A stretch of DNA of 64,000 nt, taken from contig CAZDWS010000011.1 of assembly GCA_964509295.1 (NCBI GenBank), positions 62,001-126,000 of the forward strand. The letters run 5' to 3'. The stretch is from JBGSQR01 sp964509295. Lineage in GTDB: Bacteria > Desulfobacterota > Desulfuromonadia > Geobacterales > Pseudopelobacteraceae. The notes under the pieces are model-generated. The model worked only from the letters and a program-made list of their open reading frames with translations, searched no databases and was not told the origin of the DNA. Positions 58,413-64,000 of this stretch are shown piece after piece (position 1 is the stretch's first letter; every line of letters begins with the position of its first letter). The translations under genes and the position numbers were made by a program.

Positions 58413-60896
58413 TCAACTCCTCTCAACTTTAAAACCGCGCAGGCGCAGAGCATTGGTCACGACACTAACCGATGACAAAGCCATTGCGAGGGAAGCGATG
58501 ATCGGACTCAATAACCAACCGGTCACTGGGTAGAGTAATCCTGCTGCAATTGGAATCCCGAGAATATTGTAAATGAATGCAAAAAACAGGTTCTGCTTGA
58601 TATTGGATATGGTCGCCCTCGAAAGGGCTATACTGGATACCACTCCATTAAGATCCCCCCGCACCAGCGTGATATCGGCGGCCTCCATGGCCACATCGGT
58701 CCCACTGCCCATGGCAATGCCGACATCAGCCTGAGCCAGGGCCGGGGCATCGTTGATTCCATCTCCGACCATAGCCACTATCTTTCCCTGGGACTGGAGC
58801 TTCTTGATCTCTTCATTCTTGCCTTCCGGCAGTATTTCTGCCAGTACCTTGTCTACACCAACCTGTCGGGCGATCGCTTCTGCAGTTCGCTGGTTATCTC
58901 CGGTCAGCATGATTACCTCCAGCCCAAGCGCATGCAACCGTTCAATCGCTCTCAGTGAGCCCTCTTTTATCGGGTCTGAAACAGCTATGATGCCGGCGAA
59001 AACACCGTTAATTGCAATGAAGACGGGCGTTTTACCTTCATCAGCCAAGCGGTGCGCTGCCAGTTGGTCAACGTCCAGTCCGCGTTCGCTCATCAACAGG
59101 GCAGTTCCGATCAGAACCTTTTGTCCATCCACCACCGCTTCGATGCCGTAACCAGGGATGGCATTAAATTCACTGGCCGGAGACCGGGACAATCCACGTT
59201 CCTCGGCTGAGTGAACTATCGATTCGCCAAGCGGGTGCTCACTGCCAGCTTCCGCTGAAGCAGCCAGTTGCAGAAGCGTGTTTTCATCAAAACCATGCGC
59301 CACAATATCCGTCACAGATGGAACTCCACGGGTAATCGTGCCTGTTTTATCGAGAACGATGGTTGTCAGTTTGTGTGCTGTTTCAAGCGCTTCCCCACCT
59401 TTGATCAGTATCCCGCTCTGAGCACCTCGACCGGTTCCGACCATGATAGCTGTCGGTGTGGCAAGACCCAGTGCGCAGGGGCAGGCGATTATCAGCACTG
59501 AAACGAAGGTGAGTAACGCCATGGTGGTTCTGGTCTCCGGAGGCGCAAGGTCGAACCAGACTACAAAAGTCGCAATCGAGATGCAGATAACGATCGGAAC
59601 GAAGTATCCGGCAATAATATCCGCCAAACGCTGAATCGGCGCCTTGCTCCCCTGGGCTTCCTGTACAAGCCTTACAATCTGCTGCAAGACCGTGTCCTTG
59701 CCGATTTTTGTGGCTCGCATTCTGAATGAACCGGTTTTGTTCAGTGTTGCTCCGATTACAGTATCACCGTTTTTTTTCTGAACCGGCAAAGGCTCGCCAG
59801 TCAGCATGCTTTCATCCACCGAGGATGCACCTTCAACAACCTGTCCATCTACGGGCACCTTCTCGCCTGGTCTCACTAGGATAACATCTCCCACCTGCAC
59901 TTCTGAAATGGGTATATCCAACTCGATACCATTGCGTTCGACACGAGCCGTTTTCGGCTGCAGTCCCATAAGAGCACGAATAGCGCCACCGGTCTTGCTA
60001 CGGGCGCGGGCTTCCAGGAGCCGCCCCATCAGGATCAGCGTAACTATAATCACTGCCACTTCATAGTATACGCCTGCCGACATTCCGTGTGCTGAATGCC
60101 CGGCTTCCCCTGTGCTGACAGTCAGCAGCTGAGGAACGACAGTAGCGACGAAACTGTACAAATAGGCCGACAGGGTGCCCAGTGATACCAGTGTATTCAT
60201 GTCAGCCACGCGGTGCTGGGCAGCTGCCCAAGCTCCACTGAAAAACTCTCGACCGGCCCAGAACAAAACCGGCGTCGCGAGAATCAGTTCTACCCATGCC
60301 CGGCCCGGAAAATTAAGGACATCGGCAAGTGCAGGAAAAATGTGACCAGCCATAGCCAATACCGCAACAGGTATAGTCAGGGTTAGGGCAACTGTGAAGC
60401 GCACCTTTTGTTGATGGTATTCTGCCTCACGAAGCTTGTTCTCGGCCTCATGCATATCTTCTGAAGCTGAATGCCCATCAGCAGCAGTTGTGGAGATCAC
60501 ATCATATCCAAGGTCACGTACAACCTGGCTGAGTGACTTTATGTCCGTTGCCTGAGGGTCATATTGGACTGTTGCGCGGTTAGTTGCAAAGTTGACATTG
60601 GCAGAAACAACTCCGGATGTACTGCCAAGTGCTTTCTCGATCCGGCCGGCACATGAAGCACAATGCATCCCCACTAATGGGAGTTCACAACGTTCTGCCA
60701 TATTGGACGTAATCGGTTCCGTCTTTACATGATCTTTTTCGTGGAGGTAGCGATGTGGCTCGGCATCGAACTTCTGCTTGCAGTCAGCGGAGCAGAAGTA
60801 ATAGTCATTACCTTCATAGTGTAGTTTTTCGGTTACGGTGGAATCATTCAATTCCATGCCGCAGACCGGATCTTTGGTAATTTTAGTTGTAGGCAT
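58413..60896 (-). CDS. copA: Cu(I)-transporting P1B-1 ATPase with YHS and HMA domains
   Basis: 827 residues from ATG 60896 (AGGAGG upstream). An N-terminal YHS domain (DPVCGMELND, YYFCSADCKQKF) is followed by an HMA domain (GMHCASCAGRIEKAL). The ATPase has CPC near residue 470 (IACPCALGLATPT), DKTGTITRG near 514 and TM7/8 motifs YNILGIPIAAG and MALSSVSVVTNALRL, the Cu(I) signature. It exports Cu(I) from the cytoplasm to the periplasm for CusCBA and the oxidase. Regulated by the upstream csoR-like gene. Confidence 0.93.
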   Translation of the reverse strand: MPTTKITKDPVCGMELNDSTVTEKLHYEGNDYYFCSADCKQKFDAEPHRYLHEKDHVKTEPITSNMAERCELPLVGMHCASCAGRIEKALGSTSGVVSANVNFATNRATVQYDPQATDIKSLSQVVRDLGYDVISTTAADGHSASEDMHEAENKLREAEYHQQKVRFTVALTLTIPVAVLAMAGHIFPALADVLNFPGRAWVELILATPVLFWAGREFFSGAWAAAQHRVADMNTLVSLGTLSAYLYSFVATVVPQLLTVSTGEAGHSAHGMSAGVYYEVAVIIVTLILMGRLLEARARSKTGGAIRALMGLQPKTARVERNGIELDIPISEVQVGDVILVRPGEKVPVDGQVVEGASSVDESMLTGEPLPVQKKNGDTVIGATLNKTGSFRMRATKIGKDTVLQQIVRLVQEAQGSKAPIQRLADIIAGYFVPIVICISIATFVVWFDLAPPETRTTMALLTFVSVLIIACPCALGLATPTAIMVGTGRGAQSGILIKGGEALETAHKLTTIVLDKTGTITRGVPSVTDIVAHGFDENTLLQLAASAEAGSEHPLGESIVHSAEERGLSRSPASEFNAIPGYGIEAVVDGQKVLIGTALLMSERGLDVDQLAAHRLADEGKTPVFIAINGVFAGIIAVSDPIKEGSLRAIERLHALGLEVIMLTGDNQRTAEAIARQVGVDKVLAEILPEGKNEEIKKLQSQGKIVAMVGDGINDAPALAQADVGIAMGSGTDVAMEAADITLVRGDLNGVVSSIALSRATISNIKQNLFFAFIYNILGIPIAAGLLYPVTGWLLSPIIASLAMALSSVSVVTNALRLRGFKVERS

Positions 60897-60917
60897 ACGA
60901 ATCCTCCTCTTTGCCAC

Positions 60918-61208
60918 CTACTTCAAAAAACGCGACAATGCGGTTTTAACTTCGGTCATCAGTTCTTCTTGCGTCATTGGTCTTGCATTTTCATGTTCTG
61001 TGTTACCGCCATGCCCGAGTACACATGTTTCAAGGTGCCTGGTGAGCAATTCAACTCCCAAGGCATCCAAAGCTGACCGAACTGCAGATATCTGGTTAAG
61101 TATGTCCACGCAATAGCGTTTATCTTCGAGCATTCGTTCTATTCCGGCAACCTGCCCACCAATACGCTTTACGCGTGATACTAGTTTTTTGTTTGCTGTT
61201 TCTCCCAT
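60918..61208 (-). CDS. csoR: CsoR/RcnR-family copper-type repressor
   Basis: 96 residues, AAGGAGATCGCT upstream. The DUF156 four-helix fold has RVKRIGGQVAGIERMLEDKRYCVDIL with Cys at residue 33, then LLTRHLETCVLGHG with His and Cys; Cys-His-Cys is the Cu(I) set of CsoR. The repressor leaves DNA when it binds Cu(I). It is first in the operon with copA and the small membrane protein. The operator pair upstream fits its site. Confidence 0.9.
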   Translation of the reverse strand: MGETANKKLVSRVKRIGGQVAGIERMLEDKRYCVDILNQISAVRSALDALGVELLTRHLETCVLGHGGNTEHENARPMTQEELMTEVKTALSRFLK

Positions 61209-61227
61209 AGCGATCTCCTTAACTTTA

Positions 61228-61282
61228 TACCCATGGGGGGTATGTATAATTTCAAAATACCCCCCATGGGTATCGTTGTCAA
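61228..61282 (-). promoter_or_regulatory. CsoR-type double operator and promoter
   Basis: Two 15-bp boxes, TACCCATGGGGGGTA (61228-61242) and its exact reverse complement TACCCCCCATGGGTA (61258-61272), are 15 bp apart. On the minus strand a promoter TTGACA (61277-61282), 17-bp spacer, TATTTT (61254-61259) lies over the upstream box; the other box covers the transcription start region. Confidence 0.8.
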
Positions 61283-61576
61283 GACTGTTTTTTGATCAGA
61301 GATTTGTTCGGTGAGTCGTGATGATTGAAGTGGCTGATTTAGTGTCTTTTAGATGGCTGATATTACGGTTATTTTTAGCTTATATACTAATAATACCCTC
61401 TATTTGTCGTGTGGCAAAAAGTGTCGGGTCAAGTTACCTCATTTAACTTCTGATCGTAGAATATCCTCCGATTCCGGAAGCCCTTTGTAGCATATTAGAT
61501 TTGCATTAGATCTGCTTCAAGACCACTTACATGGACAACTATTTGATATATTTACGCTTATGCAATACAGGCTTTG
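61283..61576. other. Long intergenic region without gene
   Basis: About 290 bases of AT-rich sequence between the CsoR promoter and the sigma-54-type site. No gene is visible. Activator binding sites for the latter may lie here. Confidence 0.35.
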
Positions 61577-61595
61577 TTGGCATGCATGATGCTAA
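61577..61595 (+). promoter_or_regulatory. Sigma-54-type promoter
   Basis: TTGGCATGCATGATGCTAA has the -24 GG and -12 GC ten bases apart, about 50 bp before ATG 61645. It is nearly the same as the minus-strand site at 20915-20933 (TTGGCATG, four bases, ATGCT). Confidence 0.7.
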
Positions 61596-61644
61596 ATAAA
61601 ATATCAAACGGTAGCCCACTACAAACATAAGGAGATTATCAACA

Positions 61645-61965
61645 ATGAAAAAGAATATGGTCGTAGGTATTGCAATGGCGGTAGGTATACTTTCATTTAG
61701 TGCGCTTTCAGCCTCAGCCGCCGGCTCAGATCCCAGCATGGACACCTGCGCCAGTAAATCGGCTTATCAACTGTTTATTCAGGAGACTTCAGAACTCACC
61801 AATGAGTTAAAGAACAAGGAGTTTGAACTGCGTGAGCAATACAGCTTATCTGATTATGTTGATAAGTACAAAGAGGGGGAGCTTGAAGCAGCACAGAAGG
61901 AACTTAAAAGCAAGATAAATGCTGTTGCACAAAAATACGGTATTCCTGCTTGCAGCCGCAGCTAG
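61645..61965 (+). CDS. Small exported helical protein
   Basis: 106 residues, AAGGAGATTATC upstream, signal peptide ending at ASA-AGS. The mature part has one early Cys (DTCASKS) and one late Cys (IPACSRS) around a charged helix (SELTNELKNKEFELREQY, EAAQKELKSKINAVAQKYG). The shape resembles the ZraP/Spy-like proteins. The sigma-54-type promoter suggests metal-responsive expression. The function is inferred. Confidence 0.65.
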   Translation: MKKNMVVGIAMAVGILSFSALSASAAGSDPSMDTCASKSAYQLFIQETSELTNELKNKEFELREQYSLSDYVDKYKEGELEAAQKELKSKINAVAQKYGIPACSRS

Positions 61966-62098
61966 CAACAACTAGAGAAATTGCAGTACATTATGGAATA
62001 CACTAATTTTATCGATACAAACAAGTTGTTATGGGCGTGCCCCTGGAAAGACCTCCTTGGTGGGGTGCGCCACTTTTTTCCAAAACAAAGGACACCCA

Positions 62099-62260
62099 AT
62101 GAATATTACGCGGTTGGTTTTATTATTCACTCTCATGCTTGTTTTTTCGGGTTGTGCGGTCATCGACTTTCTTGATGGCAAACACTTAAATCGAACTCCA
62201 GACTATGACCGTCCACAGTACCATTCAGGATCTGGCAGCAGCGGTGGTCATTCTCATTAA
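62099..62260 (+). CDS. Small lipoprotein
   Basis: 53 residues from ATG 62099 (AAAGGA upstream). A lipobox lies in MLVFSGCAV, and the mature part is rich in Tyr, Ser, Gly and His (PQYHSGSGSSGGHSH). Probably anchored in the outer membrane. The His-rich end could bind metal. The substrate of the island LspA could include this protein. Confidence 0.6.
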   Translation: MNITRLVLLFTLMLVFSGCAVIDFLDGKHLNRTPDYDRPQYHSGSGSSGGHSH

Positions 62261-62492
62261 CCCTGAGGATCCATTTTCACTTACATGAATGAGACTAGAC
62301 ATAATTTAAGGACCATGCTGTTCTTGTAACTCAGAATTATTATGCTAAACATTAAGTTATACTTTCATCGTAAATGTTGATAACCACATTAAACATAGTT
62401 TATTTTGTGGCCGGAAAGGAGGCTTGTAAAGATTGAGTCATATGGCCATCACAAGTCAGAACTTAACTAATCATACCGAAAAGGAGATTCAA

Positions 62493-62852
62493 ATGAAAAA
62501 GCTTACCGTGTTATTTTCCGCTGCAATGATTATGATGTTTGTAGCTATGCCGCTGGCAGCGCAAGCCAGCCCCAAAAAGGCAAAAAGTGAAGTTGTTATG
62601 AAAATGGGGAACAAGCTTCATCTCTTCCACAGCGGAAATGTTGAAGCCCAAAACGAAATTGCTATCGGCGATGTAATAACTGTGTTCCGAACTTATGGTA
62701 AATCCAACCAGCAGAAAGAAGTTGGTCAAGTAAAGGTTCTGTCTTTTATTGGAGCGCACTATTTTGAGGCAGAGATTGTTAAAGGTGAGATCAAGGTTGG
62801 CGACATCGCCAAAAAAGATGCAACTTCAATGCTTGTGCAACCGGTAAAATAA
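62493..62852 (+). CDS. Small exported protein of unknown function
   Basis: 119 residues from ATG 62493 (AAAAGGAGA upstream). A signal peptide ends at AQA-SPK. The mature domain is beta-rich: GNKLHLFHSGNVEAQNEIAIGD, FRTYGKSNQQKEVGQ, KVLSFIGAHYFEAEIVKGEI. It resembles SH3-like or outer-membrane-associated folds by pattern only. A terminator follows. No named family. Confidence 0.65.
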   Translation: MKKLTVLFSAAMIMMFVAMPLAAQASPKKAKSEVVMKMGNKLHLFHSGNVEAQNEIAIGDVITVFRTYGKSNQQKEVGQVKVLSFIGAHYFEAEIVKGEIKVGDIAKKDATSMLVQPVK

Positions 62853-62868
62853 ACTTTTTAATAAAATG

Positions 62869-62894
62869 CCGGGCCAAAGGCGTCCCGGTTTTTA
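62869..62894 (+). terminator. Intrinsic terminator
   Basis: CCGGG (62869-62873) pairs with CCCGG (62884-62888), followed by a T run (62889-62894). Confidence 0.7.
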
Positions 62895-63117
62895 TCAGCA
62901 TATTTCCACTATTTGTATTTTCCCTATTTGCATATCTTGAAATAACTAGTAATTTACTCCTACCTATATCAATCTAACTGAAACTATATAATTGTGATGC
63001 TCATATTTCTCGACTCCACCGATATCAATCTCAGCATAATATTCTGTACATCTACCAACTAAACCGAGCACTACTAAGACTTTTGTGTACTCGGCGGCAG
63101 GTAGATTCGTTTTTTTG
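62895..63117. other. AT-rich region before the tRNA
   Basis: No gene or clear signal seen. Several TATATC-like stretches occur but no repeat stands out. Confidence 0.35.
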
Positions 63118-63147
63118 TTGAATGTCAGTAAGATGATATGCTATAGA
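63118..63147 (+). promoter_or_regulatory. Promoter of the complete tRNA-Gln
   Basis: TTGAAT (63118-63123), 17 bp, CTATAG (63141-63146) or TATAGA one base on, about 25 bp upstream of the tRNA. The sequence differs from the region before the broken host copy. Confidence 0.55.
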
Positions 63148-63170
63148 AAGTGTTCTTCAAATGGGAATAT

Positions 63171-63242
63171 AGGGGCGTCGCCAAGCGGTAAGGCACTGGA
63201 TTTTGATTCCAGCATTCCCAGGTTCGATCCCTGGCGCCCCTG
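63171..63242 (+). tRNA. Complete tRNA-Gln (anticodon UUG)
   Basis: 72 nt plus CC of a partly encoded tail. Acceptor AGGGGCG pairs with CGCCCCT; the D-loop carries AAGCGGTAAGG, the anticodon loop is TTTTGAT (TTG at 34-36), and the T-arm is CCAGG/TTCGATC/CCTGG-like. It is identical over nt 1-55 to the broken copy at 1914 and over its last 21 nt to the fragment at 63486. It is the only intact copy in the window, lies inside the island and has its own promoter. Confidence 0.97.
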
Positions 63243-63470
63243 CCCCCTGTGTATTATTTGACCTATTGCCCATCCTACTCTGCACATTTATTTAATCCCT
63301 GATGTCCTACCTTCTGAACATTCATAATACACATTTCATTGCACATTATAAAAAATGTTAAATATTCAGATTTTTCAACAGACAAATACCGTTATTCCTT
63401 TTATCTAAGGGATTCTTGCCTGTACGTAAATAATTGGAATAGGTAGGGTTGGTATACATCCGGATTACAT
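63243..63470. other. Right-end region of the island
   Basis: No gene seen. It is AT-rich; ATTGCAC at 63338-63344 matches part of the left-end repeat ATTGCACCTTTT. Confidence 0.35.
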
Positions 63471-63506
63471 TTTATACCCTATAAGGGTTCGATCCCTGGC
63501 GCCCCT
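63471..63506 (+). other. Right attachment site and 3' fragment of host tRNA-Gln
   Basis: 63471-63484 is the element end (minus-strand TTATAGGGTATAAA), then G and the shared core GGTTC at 63486-63490. GGTTCGATCC (63486-63495) through CCCCT (63502-63506) equals the 3' 21 nt of tRNA-Gln, followed by GCCA. Joined to 1914-1963 it gives a complete tRNA identical to that at 63171. The host terminator follows. Confidence 0.85.
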
Positions 63507-63516
63507 GCCATACAAA

Positions 63517-63550
63517 AAAAAGCACTTACGATCATTTCGTAAGTGCTTTT
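63517..63550. terminator. Bidirectional terminator of host tRNA-Gln and znuA
   Basis: AAAAGCACTTACGA (63517-63530) pairs with TCGTAAGTGCTTTT (63537-63550), with A/T tracts on both sides. It can end the original tRNA transcript and the convergent znuA-like transcript. Confidence 0.85.
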
Positions 63551-63573
63551 TCTTTTTTCAGCAGCCGTGAAAC

Positions 63574-64000
63574 CTATCGGCACTCCAGCCCGGTTCGCAA
63601 GCTGGCCAGATTCCTTCCCATCAACGAAATAAAATCTGTTTTCCGATCAAAATCCTCCCGACCGATATTATGTGCCCCGTGCAGCATCAGCACCGAAACT
63701 CCGGCCTCTTTGGCTATCATCTCCGAGACTCGTGGTGACAGCAGTTCTTCGCTGAAAACATACTTTAAATTCATCGCCCTGACCTGCTTTACCAGTGCAA
63801 TCAGCTTGGCCGGCGTCGGTTCGGCGTCTGCATTGACAGCCGAGGCGGACTCATAATTCAGGCCATAACGATTGGCAAGATAGCCGAAAGTATAGTGCCC
63901 GCCATGCAGAACTACACGTTTGGAACAAGCAGACAATCCTGCCTTGAATTCATCATCTAGTTTTTTCAGTGCATTTTTTACTAAAACTGCGTTAGCAAGA
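63574..64000 (-). CDS. ZnuA-like zinc ABC transporter substrate-binding protein, 5' end cut
   Basis: C-terminal 141 residues of a cluster 9 metal-binding lipoprotein or periplasmic protein. Visible motifs are VVLHGGHYTFGYLANRYGLN (with a metal-ligand His), AEPTPAKLIALVKQVRAMN, YVFSEELLSPRVSEMIAKEAGV and a final helix. In ZnuA, His and Glu/Asp ligands lie here. It captures Zn(II) or Mn(II) for an ABC importer. It continues beyond 64000, is host sequence and convergent to the tRNA. Confidence 0.85.
   Translation of the reverse strand, partial: LANAVLVKNALKKLDDEFKAGLSACSKRVVLHGGHYTFGYLANRYGLNYESASAVNADAEPTPAKLIALVKQVRAMNLKYVFSEELLSPRVSEMIAKEAGVSVLMLHGAHNIGREDFDRKTDFISLMGRNLASLRTGLECR

Larger units (their letters stand above)
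1969..63485. mobile_element. Integrated genomic island (about 61.5 kb) in tRNA-Gln
   Basis: The host tRNA-Gln is split between 1914-1968 and 63486-63506 with a shared GGTTC core. Just inside the two breaks are TTATAAGGTATAAG (1969-1982) and, on the other strand, TTATAGGGTATAAA (63471-63484), an imperfect inverted repeat matching at 12 of 14 positions. A tyrosine-recombinase operon lies immediately inside the left end. Cargo comprises a ubiquitin-like operon, many metal-resistance genes and a complete tRNA-Gln. The joined ends would give a circular-form site with the inverted repeat around a six-base spacer GGGTTC. That it is a single element rather than nested insertions is inferred; a Tn3-family remnant at about 56.8-57.6 kb is a secondary insertion. 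Confidence 0.8.

Noticed and set aside
1..64000. CRISPR array
   Set aside because: No set of regularly spaced direct repeats and no cas-like genes were seen.

Overview
The window looks like a chromosomal stretch of a Desulfuromonadia/Geobacter-type bacterium. This is an inference from the ispE-tRNA-Gln context, sigma-54-type promoters, system II cytochrome c maturation and DUF302/YHS metal proteins; no marker gene settles it. Host sequence occupies only the two edges: an agmatine deiminase fragment and ispE on the left (1-1913), and a ZnuA-like metal-binding protein on the right (63507-64000). Between them lies what I read as one integrated element of about 61.5 kb.

The element boundaries can be read from the sequence. 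A host tRNA-Gln(UUG) gene is split in its T-loop: the first 55 nt are at 1914-1968 and the last 21 nt at 63486-63506, sharing the 5-bp core GGTTC. Just inside each break is a 14-bp imperfect inverted repeat (1969-1982 and 63471-63484, 12 of 14 identical), as expected for core sites of a tyrosine recombinase. A complete tRNA-Gln with its own promoter lies inside the right end (63171-63242), so the element appears to break the host tRNA and supply a replacement.

Left module (2.1-10.9 kb): a translationally coupled operon of two tyrosine-recombinase-type proteins (496 and 1177 aa), two small DNA-binding/coiled-coil proteins and a RecD2-type helicase. It resembles gamma-mobile-trio or Tn554-like recombinase sets, extended by a helicase. 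Next (11.1-14.3 kb) come an XRE repressor/ImmA-type protease pair and an operon for a ubiquitin-like protein, an E1-like enzyme (DUF6791-ThiF) and a DUF6527 protein. Both promoter regions carry the same 17-bp sequence, suggesting one protease-relieved switch controls both. A small minus-strand operon (14.5-16.4 kb) has two paralogous 129-residue unknowns around an HNH protein.

The rest is metal-handling cargo. 17.2-31.3 kb: periplasmic small proteins, a cytochrome c', a CusF-like protein, a cupredoxin, a multicopper oxidase and a CusCBA-type RND efflux pump, under a sigma-54 activator/sensor kinase pair (31.5-34.0 kb). 34.0-38.7 kb: a LolD/MacB-type ABC transporter with DUF2318 and HMA proteins, plus a solitary FlgC-like protein, an M23 peptidase and a pseudo-receiver. 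40-46 kb: an amidase, a DtxR-FeoA regulator, FeoB, DUF302 and LspA. 46-53.3 kb: a ZraP-like protein, an OmpR/HK pair, and ResB/ResC plus a VKOR-DsbA fusion. 53.4-61.2 kb: a MerR-controlled Zn/Cd/Pb P-type ATPase, a Tn3-family remnant that truncated an HD-GYP gene, and a CsoR-controlled Cu(I) P-type ATPase. 61.6-62.9 kb: three small exported proteins. Sigma-54-like sites sharing TTGGCAT recur upstream of several cargo operons, suggesting a regulon controlled from within the element.
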